Positions 28,610-37,553 of a DNA stretch of 64,000 bases are shown one piece after another. Position 1 is the stretch's first letter; each line of letters opens with the position of its first letter. Position numbers and translations under genes: made by a program. Location: NCBI RefSeq assembly GCF_001663155.1, contig NZ_CP015963.1, positions 124,001 through 188,000 on the forward strand. Direction: 5' to 3'. The notes under the pieces are model-generated. The model saw nothing but the letters and a program-made list of their open reading frames with translations. It was not told the origin of the DNA and ran no database searches. The stretch is from Altererythrobacter ishigakiensis. Its GTDB lineage: Bacteria; Pseudomonadota; Alphaproteobacteria; Sphingomonadales; Sphingomonadaceae.

Positions 28610-29658
28610 CAGGCCGCAATCGTAAAGGGTTCGAGTCCGGCCAGCCGCATACCGCTATCGAGGGCCGGTACGGCGCGCGGTTTGTAGGGTGCCACAGCTT
28701 TGGCAACCGCTGCGATATGTTCGGGCGTCGATCCGCAGCAACCGCCCAGGATATTCACCCTACCGCCTTCGGCCCATTGCTTGACCAAATGAGCGGTGGT
28801 CTCGGGCAGCTCGTCATATTCGCCCAGCTCGTTGGGCAGCCCTGCGTTGGGGTAAGCCATCAGCAGCGTGTCGGCGATGCCGCTAAGCAATTGCACATGC
28901 GGGCGGAGCTGATCCGCACCGAAACTGCAATTAAGCCCGATGGTGACCGGCTTGGCATGGCGCACAGCGTGCCAGAACGCCTCCACCGTATGGCCAGACA
29001 GGTTGCGGCCGGACAAGTCGGTCAACGTCAGCGAGATCATCAGCGGTATGTCTTCGCCTCGCTCTGCCTCCAGCTCCTTCACCGCCATGATCGCAGCTTT
29101 GCAGTTGAGCGTGTCGAATACAGTTTCGATCAGGATGAAATCTGCGCCACCTTCAATCAGCGCCGCTGCCTGTTCACGATAGACGTCTTTCACTTCATCA
29201 AACGTGACTTCGCGAAAACCCGGGTCTTCGACATTGGGGGACAGAGAGAGGGTCTTGTTGGTCGGACCCATTGCGCCGCAAACGAAGCGCGGTTTGCCGT
29301 CCCTTGCTGTCGCTTCTTCGCAGGCCTCGCGGATGATCTTGGCTGCGGAGACATTGATTTCATGCACCACTCCCTCCGCGCCATAATCCGCCTGGCTGAT
29401 GCGATTGGCGTTGAAGGTATTGGTTGCCAGCACGGTTGCGCCCGCCGCAATGTATTGATCACAGATAGCGCGGATCACGTGTGGCTGAGTCAGGTTGACA
29501 AGGTCATTATTGCCTTTCTGATCCTGCGTCAGACCGGTATCGCCTGCGTATTCTTCCGCGCTCAGCTTCGCATTCTGGATCGCGGTGCCATAGGGGCCAT
29601 CCTTGATCAGGATGCTCGCGGCAGCTGCTTCCTCCAGTCTTTCTTTTGCGTTTGCCAT
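28609..29658 (-). CDS. Homocysteine S-methyltransferase chain of a split methionine synthase
   Basis: 349 residues corresponding to the N-terminal barrel of MetH. Homocysteine-zinc cysteines are visible in GLNCSFGAD and in [12 protein letters not shown]. The N terminus [14 protein letters not shown] is the MetH opening. It must work with the next gene, which carries folate and B12 domains. The ATG at 29658 overlaps the metF stop (TAATG); longer readings upstream only run into metF. Together the two chains have about 1224 residues, near the 1227 of E. coli MetH. Confidence 0.95.
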   Translation of the reverse strand: MANAKERLEEAAAASILIKDGPYGTAIQNAKLSAEEYAGDTGLTQDQKGNNDLVNLTQPHVIRAICDQYIAAGATVLATNTFNANRISQADYGAEGVVHEINVSAAKIIREACEEATARDGKPRFVCGAMGPTNKTLSLSPNVEDPGFREVTFDEVKDVYREQAAALIEGGADFILIETVFDTLNCKAAIMAVKELEAERGEDIPLMISLTLTDLSGRNLSGHTVEAFWHAVRHAKPVTIGLNCSFGADQLRPHVQLLSGIADTLLMAYPNAGLPNELGEYDELPETTAHLVKQWAEGGRVNILGGCCGSTPEHIAAVAKAVAPYKPRAVPALDSGMRLAGLEPFTIAA

Positions 29659-30584
29659 TACAGGCCTGCCTTCGGGCGCATGCCCAGCATATGGCAGATC
29701 GCATAGCTCAGCTCTGCCCGGTTCAAGGTGTAGAAGTGGAACTGACGCACACCACCCGCATAAAGCCTGCGGCACAATTCAGCCGCGATGGTTGCGCTGA
29801 CCAGCTGGCGCGCTTCGGGGCGGTCATCCAGCCCTTCGAAAAGTCCCTCCATCCAATGAGGGATATCCGTGCCGCACAGCCCGCTCATCCGCTGGACCGC
29901 GGCAAAGCTGACGACCGGCATGATTCCCGGCACGATTTCGCCTTTGATGCCCGCTGCCGCCGCCTTGTCACGGAATTCGAAGAAGCATTTGGTGTTGAAG
30001 AAAAACTGCGTGATCGCACGGGTCGCCCCGGCGTCAAACTTCGCCTTGAGATTGTCCAAGTCGCTTTGCGCGTCGGGGCTGTCCGGGTGAACCTCTGGGT
30101 ATGCCGCGACCGAGATCTCGAAATCAGCTACCTCTTTCAATCCTGCGATCAGCTCGACCGCATTGGCATAGCCGCCCGGATGCGGGGTGTACTGACCGCC
30201 GCCATCGGGTGCATCTCCGCGCAGCGCAACGATATGCCGAATGCCGCTCTCCCAGTAATGTCGTGCGACCTCATTCACTTCTTCCTTGGTCGCGGCAACG
30301 CAAGTGAGGTGGGCAGCGGCGGGAATGCCTGCTTCAGTCTGGATTCGCACGACTTGCTCGTGCGTACGTTCACGCGTTGAGCCACCTGCGCCATAAGTGA
30401 CCGACGCGAAGCGCGGGCCAAGCGGCTTCAGCGTTTCGACACTCTTCCACAGTGTTTCGCCCATCTTCTCCGTCTTGGGCGGAAAGAATTCGAACGACAC
30501 GTCGATATCGCCCGGCAGCCCTTTGAACAGCGGGCTGTCGAGCGCGGTGCGCGCTTCATGCATTTGATCAAGCGTCGGGCTCAT
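29658..30584 (-). CDS. metF: 5,10-methylenetetrahydrofolate reductase
   Basis: FAD enzyme making methyltetrahydrofolate, the methyl donor for MetH; 308 residues. Seen: the opening VSFEFFPPKTEKMGETLW with the catalytic glutamate, FASVTYGAGGSTRERT, IVALRGDAPDGGG and TQFFFNTKCFFEF. Its start overlaps the stop of the ArsR-type regulator (ATGA) and its stop overlaps the homocysteine methyltransferase start, so three genes form one translational chain. Confidence 0.97.
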   Translation of the reverse strand: MSPTLDQMHEARTALDSPLFKGLPGDIDVSFEFFPPKTEKMGETLWKSVETLKPLGPRFASVTYGAGGSTRERTHEQVVRIQTEAGIPAAAHLTCVAATKEEVNEVARHYWESGIRHIVALRGDAPDGGGQYTPHPGGYANAVELIAGLKEVADFEISVAAYPEVHPDSPDAQSDLDNLKAKFDAGATRAITQFFFNTKCFFEFRDKAAAAGIKGEIVPGIMPVVSFAAVQRMSGLCGTDIPHWMEGLFEGLDDRPEARQLVSATIAAELCRRLYAGGVRQFHFYTLNRAELSYAICHMLGMRPKAGL

Positions 30585-31567
30585 GCCGTGTGTTCCTTAG
30601 GTTGTACCTTGGCCGTCTGCGCGCCTTTGCGTTGACCAATCCAGATCTTCACCACCAGTTCCCCGCCTTCAAGCGCGACCGGCGCTTTCGCGGTGTAGCC
30701 TGCGTCGCGCAGCATCTGCTTGATCTGGTTATCCGCAAAGCCAAGTCTGGCGTGAGCATAGAGGGTCCGCAATTCCTCATGGTTGTGCGCCGCGAAATCC
30801 ACGATTGCGATCCGTCCGCCGGGCCGCGTCACCCGTGCCGCCTCTTGCAGTACAAGCTCCGGCTCCTGTGCGAAGTGCAGCACCTGATGCAGCACCACCG
30901 TGTCAAATTGCGCTTCAGCAAAAGGCAGATCGGTGAAGTCACCTGGAACAAGCTCTGCCTTGCCGGCCGGCAGATGCTGCAGCTTGGCGCGCGCGAGCTT
31001 GAGCATCTCAAGGCTTTTGTCGAGCGCGGTGACCTTGCTGGCACCATCTGACAGCAGCTCTGCGATCCGCCCGGTGCCTGTCCCGATATCGAGCAGGTCC
31101 CCCAGATTCGCCTCGGCCAAGGCTTCGACCAGCGCTTTCTCGACCTGCGCGTCCGAACTATGCAACTGACGCAGTTCGTCCCATTCACCGGCGTGGCGCG
31201 TGAAGTATGCTTGCGCGGTCTTTTCGCGAGCGGCGCGTATCGCGGCTAACTGACGTCGGTCTTCAAGGCATTGCCTGGCAAAACCCGCATCCTCTCGCTC
31301 GGCGGTCGCAAGGAGGTGGATAATCGCATCAAGCAGCGCGTTGTCTTCAGCTATGCTGGGCGTATGAAGGAATACCCAGCTGCCTTCGCGGCGGCGCTCT
31401 GCCAAACCGGCATCGCACAGAATACCAACATGGCGCGAGACGCGCGGCTGACTTTGCTCGAGCACTTGAGCCAGCTCGCCCACCGCCAATTCCATCGCCG
31501 CCAACAGGCGCATGATGCGCAGGCGCGTGGGGTCAGCAAGTGACTTGATGATGGCCTCGATCTGCAT
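30581..31567 (-). CDS. ArsR-type regulator fused to a SAM-dependent methyltransferase
   Basis: 328 residues in two parts. Residues 1 to about 90 form an ArsR/SmtB winged helix (LADPTRLRIMRLLAAMEL; recognition region SQPRVSRHVGILCDAGL), with no cysteine pair of the metal sensors. From about residue 140 there is a class I methyltransferase with the SAM motif LLDIGTGTGRIAELL and the VLHQVLHFAQEP segment. In this position it very probably senses S-adenosyl-methionine or -homocysteine and controls the methionine operon it heads, in the manner of SahR-type ArsR proteins; that is inference. A palindrome lies 11 bases before its ATG. Confidence 0.92.
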   Translation of the reverse strand: MQIEAIIKSLADPTRLRIMRLLAAMELAVGELAQVLEQSQPRVSRHVGILCDAGLAERRREGSWVFLHTPSIAEDNALLDAIIHLLATAEREDAGFARQCLEDRRQLAAIRAAREKTAQAYFTRHAGEWDELRQLHSSDAQVEKALVEALAEANLGDLLDIGTGTGRIAELLSDGASKVTALDKSLEMLKLARAKLQHLPAGKAELVPGDFTDLPFAEAQFDTVVLHQVLHFAQEPELVLQEAARVTRPGGRIAIVDFAAHNHEELRTLYAHARLGFADNQIKQMLRDAGYTAKAPVALEGGELVVKIWIGQRKGAQTAKVQPKEHTA

Positions 31568-31577
31568 CGAAACCGAG

Positions 31578-31599
31578 GATATAAAGATTCTTTTATATC
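31578..31599. promoter_or_regulatory. Palindromic operator upstream of the ArsR-methyltransferase / met operon
   Basis: The 22-base element has arms GATATAAA (31578-31585) and TTTATATC (31592-31599) around AGATTC-type centre. It sits 11 bases before the start codon of the ArsR-type regulator. Size, symmetry and AT-rich arms fit an ArsR-family operator, most simply an autoregulatory site that shuts the met operon. The assignment to this regulator is by position only. Confidence 0.65.
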
Positions 31600-31657
31600 T
31601 GTAAATGCAGTTCAGTTATTGGCGGGCATAGAACGCCTTGCCCGCACGCCCCAAGCA

Positions 31658-32743
31658 TCAGCTGAAACCGAGGCTTTCCGCAACCGCTTCATTGACGATT
31701 CTGCCGCCGTGCACGTTCAGGCCCGGCTTCAGGTGCGGGTCACGCTCGCACGCTGCGATACCGTGCTGGGCCAGAGCCAATCCGAACGGAAGTGTCGCGT
31801 TATTGAGCGCATAGCTGGAGGTGTGTGGAACCGCACCTGGCATGTTCGCGACGCAATAGTGGATGATGTCGTCTACCAGATAGGTCGGGTCTTCATGCGT
31901 GGTCGGCTTCGACGTTTCAAAACATCCGCCCTGATCGATCGCCACATCGACCAGCACCGCGCGGTGCTGCATCAGGCCAAGCATGTCGCGGGTCACCAGT
32001 TTCGGCGCAGAGGCACCGGGGATCAGCACCGCGCCCACCACGACGTCTGCGTCGGTAATCGCGTTCTCAATCGTGCCAGCGTTGGAATAGCGTGTTGTGA
32101 CGCGGCCCTGAAACATATCGTCAAGCTCGCGAATGCGCGGCAGAGAACGGTCGAGGATCTCGACATTCGCGCCCAGGCCCACCGCCATGCGCGCGGCTTG
32201 CGTCCCAACAACGCCGCCACCAATCACCACGACCTTTGCCGGCAGGACGCCCGGCACGCCGCCCATCAGAATTCCGCGCCCGCCATTGACCTTGTGGCTC
32301 GCCTGCGCGCTCGCTTCGATCGAGAGACGTCCGGCAACTTCGCTCATCGGAGCGAGCAGCGGCAGTCCGCCGTCGCGATCCGTTACGGTCTCATATGCGA
32401 CCGCTGAAACGCCGCTTTCCATCAGGCCCTTGGCCTGCTCGGGATCTGGCGCAAGATGCAGGTAAGTGAACAGGATTTGCCCTTCGCGCAGCTGCACCCA
32501 TTCATTCGGCTGCGGTTCCTTGACCTTCACCACCATCTCGGCGCGTGCGAACACCTCTTCGGCACTGTCGACGATGTCTGCCCCGATGGCGCGATAGTCA
32601 TCATCGGTCTTGGTGATGCCCAGTCCTGCGCCGCTTTCGACGATGACCTGGTGCCCGCACACGATGTATTCGCGCGCCGCCTCGGGCGTCAGGCCGACAC
32701 GGTATTCGTGGTTTTTGATTTCCTTTGGGACACCGACGAGCAT
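31658..32743 (-). CDS. ald: Alanine dehydrogenase
   Basis: NAD-dependent interconversion of L-alanine and pyruvate plus ammonia; 361 residues, usual length. Seen: MLVGVPKEIKNHEYRVGLTP at the start, the catalytic lysine region VVKVKEPQPNEW, the histidine of FTYLHLAPDP, and the Rossmann motif VIGGGVVGTQAARMA. GAGG lies about 7 bases before the ATG. It stands alone, 90 bp upstream of the met operon on the same strand. An Lrp-type gene occurs 13 kb away, too far to be assumed its regulator. Confidence 0.97.
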   Translation of the reverse strand: MLVGVPKEIKNHEYRVGLTPEAAREYIVCGHQVIVESGAGLGITKTDDDYRAIGADIVDSAEEVFARAEMVVKVKEPQPNEWVQLREGQILFTYLHLAPDPEQAKGLMESGVSAVAYETVTDRDGGLPLLAPMSEVAGRLSIEASAQASHKVNGGRGILMGGVPGVLPAKVVVIGGGVVGTQAARMAVGLGANVEILDRSLPRIRELDDMFQGRVTTRYSNAGTIENAITDADVVVGAVLIPGASAPKLVTRDMLGLMQHRAVLVDVAIDQGGCFETSKPTTHEDPTYLVDDIIHYCVANMPGAVPHTSSYALNNATLPFGLALAQHGIAACERDPHLKPGLNVHGGRIVNEAVAESLGFS

Positions 32744-32846
32744 GGGGGAACCTCTTCAAAAGACTCGAATGACGTACAACAGCCTCCATACCGCAGCGGC
32801 AAGAAAGTTACAACGGAAACTAATTTTGTTTTGTAGCGGGAGCCAC

Positions 32847-35800
32847 TCACTCCCACCAGTATGTGCGGCGTTCGCTGGTCCCCGTCTCGACCTCGTTCAT
32901 GGTCTTAGCGTCGTACAAACGTCCTCCCAGCATGACCTGCTCGATGTCGTCCGAGTTCTGTATATCAACACTCGGATCAGCGGTCAGCACCACAAGATCC
33001 GCCAGCTTCCCTGCTTCGATTGAGCCGATGTCATCTGCCATGCCCAGCGAATGCGCCGGCTCAATCGTGCCCGCGCGCAAGGCTTCAACTGCGCTCATTC
33101 CGCCGCGGGCAAAGCTCCACAGTTCCCAATGTGCAGCGGTCCCGGCCTGCTGGCCGTGCGCACCGATGCTGACCCGCACCCCGCGCTTCGCCAACTTGGC
33201 CGCTTCGCGCGCGGCATCGTCATCCACAAATGCCCAGTCAGGCGCCTTGGTGCGGCGCGCTGTGGCTGCCAGCAACTGTTTGGGCGGGGTGTGGACCATC
33301 AACGGGTTGGCAAACACGTCAGTCGCCTGACGCCAATAGGGATCACCTGCCAAGCCGCCGTAAGTCACCGTCAGAGTCGGGGTGTAGTTTGTTTGCGACT
33401 GGCCGAAGAATTGCAGTACATCCTCGTAGAAATATTCGCCCGGCACATTGTGCTCGACGGTGGAGTTGCCGTCCGCGACCAGATTCATATCCATCCCGAA
33501 CAGCGAACCACCTTCGGCCACCACCAGCATGCCTTCCTCTGCCGCGGCTCGCGCCACCATCTGGCGCTGCTCGCGACGTGGCTGGTTATAGTTTTTCACC
33601 GAAATGCCGCCTTGCGCCTTGATCCGGCGGACATGGGCCAGGGCATCATCATAGCTATCAATCCGGGCGTAAAATCCCGGCGCCTTCGCGCCGTAGATAA
33701 TCTCTCCGGTCGAGAAGATGCGGGGAGCGGTGATCAGACCGGTCTGCTGGCGCTCCGCCGCCGCAAAGACCATGCTGGCGCTGGAAGACGGGTTGTGGAT
33801 CGTGGTGACCCCCATCGCCAGATCCTGAAGCAAGGTCCAGTTTTGCTGCGGGATCAGATCGCCGGTGCCGTATGGACCGTGCGCATGCGCATCGACCAGG
33901 CCCGGCATGATCACCTTGCCTGTAACATCGACCACTGTCGCGCCATCGGGGATCGCGGTTTCGCCCGCTGGGCCAACCGCGCTGATCCGGTCACCGCTGA
34001 TGACGATAGTCGCGTTATCGATCGCTCCCGCGCCTTCGCCCGTCATCGTCAACACGCGCGCGCCAGTCAGTGCAACTGTGCCATTTGGCTTCGCCGCATC
34101 AACCGTCAGCGCCAGTGGAACGCCGATATCTGGTGGGGAGAATCCTTCGCTGTCATCGTCGTCGCTCTTGGGCGCGTCGCGGAACAGGTCCGCCACTTGC
34201 GCGGTCTTCAGCATCGGGCCGATTGACCAGTTGATCATCGCGCCACTGCGTGACCAGCCGATGTAATCTGCGCCGCCTTCGCTGACCTTGGTGACCGGGA
34301 CGGAGCCGCCCTTTTCGCTGACACTGACGGGTTTGCCGCCTGGCATCAGCGGCATCGCAAAAACTTCGTAATTCTGGCGAAATGCTACAGTTTGCCCGTC
34401 GGGCGATACGCGGAATTCGCTGGCCAGATCACCCTCGGCATGGGTTCGCTCGTCCTCGCCATCCAGGTCCATTGAAACCAGCGACAATTTGTCACCGCCG
34501 AAGCGGGTCAGGAACAAGCGGTCATTGGCGTCGCCGAATTGCGGGTCGGACCCGCTGCGGGTGACCAGCGTTGGCATGCCGCCACTCGCGCTGACCGCAT
34601 AGATACCGGGGTTCTCCGAGTATTCGGGAGCGGTCAGATAGCCACCGCTGCGCTTTTCAAACACAACAGTACGGCCATCGGGGCTGAAACGGGGCACCGC
34701 ATAATGTCCGGGCTGGCTGGTAATCACCCGTGGATTGCGGCCATTCGCATCGGCAACCACGATTTCGCCCAGCCCTTCATCGCTCCAACTCACATAGGCG
34801 AGCTTGCTGCCATCGCGGCTATAAGCAGGCCATAACTCAAGCTTGTCACCGCTCTCGCGGGTCAATCGGGTGGGGTAGTCGCGCCCGCGGAAGCTCTTGG
34901 TATAGAGTTTGCCCAGGCTTTCGAAGACCACATGGCCGCCGTCTGGGCTGATCGTAGCAAAACGCGGCATAGTGGTGGTGAAACGGTCTGGAGACACTTC
35001 GATCGCGGGATGCGGCGCATCAGCTACTCCGCGTGTATCATTGATCGCAAACGGGATCACGGCAGCGCCGCTGCCGTCTACATTGACCCGGCGGATCTTG
35101 CCACCAGCCCAGAATACGATGGAATTGCCGTCGGGTGTCCAGTCCATGTTGGGATAGACCCCGGTCACCGCCCAGGTTTCCTGCATGTCCATGTCCAGCT
35201 CGCCATAGATCATACGCTCTTCGCCGCTGGCGATATTCTTGATCCACAGCTGGCTCTGGTCCTTGTCGCGCCGGACAAAGGCGATTTCCTTGCCATCCGG
35301 CGAAGGTGCCGGGCGCACCGCGCCGCCATAACCGTCGACCGCTGTCGTCACTTCACCTGTCGCGATGTCATAGCGCTCAATTGCGAAGATGCCGCTGTTG
35401 GAATCCTGCGCGTAGATGAAGGTGTTTCCCGGGGTGGTGTTGCGCGTGTAGTAAATCGTGCTGCCATCGGGCGCGTAAATCGGCTCGCCCAGTTCCTTTT
35501 GCAAAGCTTCGCTGGCACGCTTGACCAATTGCACGCCACCGCCGCCAGAGACGTGGTACATCCAGATCTCGCCCGTGCCGAGCGAGCGTCCGGTGGTGAA
35601 ATGCTTTTTCGCGACGATAAAGCGCCCGTCGGGGCTCCATGTCGGCTGGTTCAAGAGGCGGAAATCCTCTTTCGTGACCTGCCGCTTGTCCGACCCGTCG
35701 GCATTCATCACCCAGATATTATCACCGCCGCCACGGTCCGAAGTGAAGGCAATTCGGCTGCCATCGGGGGAAAAGCGCGGATGCACTTCCCATGCCATGC

Positions 35801-36110
35801 CTTCGGAAATTCGCGTCGGCGTGCCACCGGAAATCGGCATGGTGTAGATATCGCCCAACATGGTGAAGGCAATCGTCTGTCCATCAGGAGAAACATCGAC
35901 ATCCATCCAGGTGCCCTCGTCAGTATTGATCGCGACTTGGCGGATCGTCGCACCGTTAGGTGCGCTGATGTCCCACTTGGGGTCCTGTTCTTCAGCGGCC
36001 TCTTCGCTGGCAGCATCCGCCTCTTGCGCGGTGAGCGGGCTTGCAGCCATCGCAGCTCCGGCCAGAAGTGCGGCGGTAAGAGTGCGGGTGGTGGTGAAAT
36101 GACGGCGCAT
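32847..36110 (-). CDS. Exported TolB-type propeller / amidohydrolase fusion protein
   Basis: 1087 residues with a signal peptide ending near AMAASPLTAQ. Residues about 50 to 660 carry many PD40/TolB-like repeats, for example SPDGQTIAFTMLGDIYTM, FSPDGSRIAFTSDRGG and FSPDGRTVVFEKRSGG. From about 690 there is an amidohydrolase domain with the metal motif DAHAHGPYG, the carboxylate-rich region MLVVAEGG, and the closing IEPAHSLGMADDIGSIEAGKLAD. Such fusions occur in several Gram-negative groups and may cleave peptides or cyclic amides in the periplasm; the substrate is not known. It is a single-gene unit, divergent from an APC transporter. Confidence 0.92.
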   Translation of the reverse strand: MRRHFTTTRTLTAALLAGAAMAASPLTAQEADAASEEAAEEQDPKWDISAPNGATIRQVAINTDEGTWMDVDVSPDGQTIAFTMLGDIYTMPISGGTPTRISEGMAWEVHPRFSPDGSRIAFTSDRGGGDNIWVMNADGSDKRQVTKEDFRLLNQPTWSPDGRFIVAKKHFTTGRSLGTGEIWMYHVSGGGGVQLVKRASEALQKELGEPIYAPDGSTIYYTRNTTPGNTFIYAQDSNSGIFAIERYDIATGEVTTAVDGYGGAVRPAPSPDGKEIAFVRRDKDQSQLWIKNIASGEERMIYGELDMDMQETWAVTGVYPNMDWTPDGNSIVFWAGGKIRRVNVDGSGAAVIPFAINDTRGVADAPHPAIEVSPDRFTTTMPRFATISPDGGHVVFESLGKLYTKSFRGRDYPTRLTRESGDKLELWPAYSRDGSKLAYVSWSDEGLGEIVVADANGRNPRVITSQPGHYAVPRFSPDGRTVVFEKRSGGYLTAPEYSENPGIYAVSASGGMPTLVTRSGSDPQFGDANDRLFLTRFGGDKLSLVSMDLDGEDERTHAEGDLASEFRVSPDGQTVAFRQNYEVFAMPLMPGGKPVSVSEKGGSVPVTKVSEGGADYIGWSRSGAMINWSIGPMLKTAQVADLFRDAPKSDDDDSEGFSPPDIGVPLALTVDAAKPNGTVALTGARVLTMTGEGAGAIDNATIVISGDRISAVGPAGETAIPDGATVVDVTGKVIMPGLVDAHAHGPYGTGDLIPQQNWTLLQDLAMGVTTIHNPSSSASMVFAAAERQQTGLITAPRIFSTGEIIYGAKAPGFYARIDSYDDALAHVRRIKAQGGISVKNYNQPRREQRQMVARAAAEEGMLVVAEGGSLFGMDMNLVADGNSTVEHNVPGEYFYEDVLQFFGQSQTNYTPTLTVTYGGLAGDPYWRQATDVFANPLMVHTPPKQLLAATARRTKAPDWAFVDDDAAREAAKLAKRGVRVSIGAHGQQAGTAAHWELWSFARGGMSAVEALRAGTIEPAHSLGMADDIGSIEAGKLADLVVLTADPSVDIQNSDDIEQVMLGGRLYDAKTMNEVETGTSERRTYWWE

Positions 36111-36242
36111 CGGTGAGTCCCCTTTTTTGTTGGGCGGGACACTAGCGGGCCGGAAAGATTATTCCAGCGCGAAGACACGAAAGACCTGATTGACTCGACG
36201 AAGGTTTGCGTCACTGTGCGATGCGCAGGGAGAATGGCGCGC

Positions 36243-37550
36243 ATGTCGCAAACACAGTTGGCAACACCGCCGCGCGCAATCGGGCTTGCAGGCGCGGTAC
36301 TGATCAATATCAACGCCGCGATTGGAGCCGGGATCTTTGCGCTGCCTGCCTTGCTCTACGCGGGTGCGGGCAGTTTCGCCCCCGTTGCCATCATCGGCTT
36401 TGCGCTTGCCTATGCCTGTCTCGCCAGCATCGTTGCCAAGCTATCGACCATGTTCGAACAATCGGGCGGGCCGCAGCTCTATGCCGAGCACGTCTTCGGG
36501 CGTTTCGTCGGCTTTCAGGTTGGCTGGTTCGTAGTCTGTGCGAATTTTGCTGGCCGCGCGGCCAATTTTCACGTGCTGGTTGCGTATCTCGCCGCGCTGT
36601 TCCCGGTCTTTGGTGGTGATGTGGTCCGGCCGGTAACCGTCATCGCCCTGATTGCGCTGACAACACTGGCAACTGTCATCGGAATGCGGCGCACGATCGG
36701 CGCCATGTGGGTGGGGACGGTGCTCAAGCTCTCACCGATCCTTTTGCTCACCATCTACGGCCTTGCCACCACTGGCGTTCCCGCTGGCGTCAGCTTGCCC
36801 GAGTTCAGCCAGGTGGAATCGATCGCAATCCTGCTCGCCTATGCTTTTTCGGGCGTCGGACTTTCGGCAATTTCGGCTGGCGAGACGAAGGCGCCGACCA
36901 CCACGATCTATCGCTCAATATTTCTCAGCCTTGGTTTTGTGGCCGTGCTCTATGCGATGATTCAGCTGGCGTATGCCGGCACAGCGATCCCGCAGGCCGA
37001 CTCCGATATTCCGCTCGCGGCGATGGGCGAAGCCTTGTTCGGGCAGGCCGGCATCACGATGATCAGCCTGGCAGCGATCTTCTCGATCGCGACCAACCAG
37101 CTGGCGGGTTTCCTGGTCATCCCGCGCGTCTTGTTCGGCATGGGGCGGCGGGGTCTTCTGCCGCCGGTCTTCGCCCATGTTTCACCACGATTCCAAACGC
37201 CGTCGATGGCAATTGTCTTCTTTGGCAGCGTCGTCGCGGCGCTGGCTGCGTCAGGCACATTCGCGGATCTCGCGACCATGCTGGTGGCGTCTGAGCAGAT
37301 ATTCATCATCGCCTGTATCCTGGCGCTGATCATCCTGTGGCAGCGCGGCGAAGGCCGGGTGGCGCAATCGATGGGTGTACGCTGGTACGCGATCATCGCC
37401 GTGGCAGGCATCGGCACGATCTGGATGACCTTGCAGGTGCCGCTCGACGCCGCGCTGTCGACCGGGATGCTGGCAGGGGTGGGGACGCTGCTTTACGTGC
37501 TCGCCAGGGCAGGCACCCGCGAAGGCGAAGCGACACGCTTTGTGGGTTAG
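36243..37550 (+). CDS. Amino-acid permease, APC superfamily
   Basis: A 435-residue membrane protein with 11-12 hydrophobic helices. The first helix carries the substrate/ion-binding pattern AVLININAAIGAGIFALPAL, and the TM6 region is LLAYAFSGVGLSAISAGETKAP. This is the APC/AAT type of amino-acid or polyamine transporter. Three in-frame starts are close (GTG 36216, ATG 36234, ATG 36243); the last has GGGAG at the better distance. It shares its 130-bp upstream region with the amidohydrolase, so both may deal with the same peptide or amino-acid source. Confidence 0.88.
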   Translation: MSQTQLATPPRAIGLAGAVLININAAIGAGIFALPALLYAGAGSFAPVAIIGFALAYACLASIVAKLSTMFEQSGGPQLYAEHVFGRFVGFQVGWFVVCANFAGRAANFHVLVAYLAALFPVFGGDVVRPVTVIALIALTTLATVIGMRRTIGAMWVGTVLKLSPILLLTIYGLATTGVPAGVSLPEFSQVESIAILLAYAFSGVGLSAISAGETKAPTTTIYRSIFLSLGFVAVLYAMIQLAYAGTAIPQADSDIPLAAMGEALFGQAGITMISLAAIFSIATNQLAGFLVIPRVLFGMGRRGLLPPVFAHVSPRFQTPSMAIVFFGSVVAALAASGTFADLATMLVASEQIFIIACILALIILWQRGEGRVAQSMGVRWYAIIAVAGIGTIWMTLQVPLDAALSTGMLAGVGTLLYVLARAGTREGEATRFVG

Positions 37551-37553
37551 CGT

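Noticed and set aside
25982..29658. Broken metH pseudogene
   Set aside because: Both parts have full domains, own starts and a one-base overlap; the split is a known arrangement in this group.
28588..29706. Open frame of 372 codons opposite the homocysteine methyltransferase gene
   Set aside because: Shadow of a gene with clear zinc-cysteine motifs on the minus strand.
34932..36116. Long open frame (394 codons) opposite the propeller/amidohydrolase gene, and a similar one at 33051-34226
   Set aside because: Antisense to well-marked repeats and the amidohydrolase domain; no domain or ribosome site of their own.
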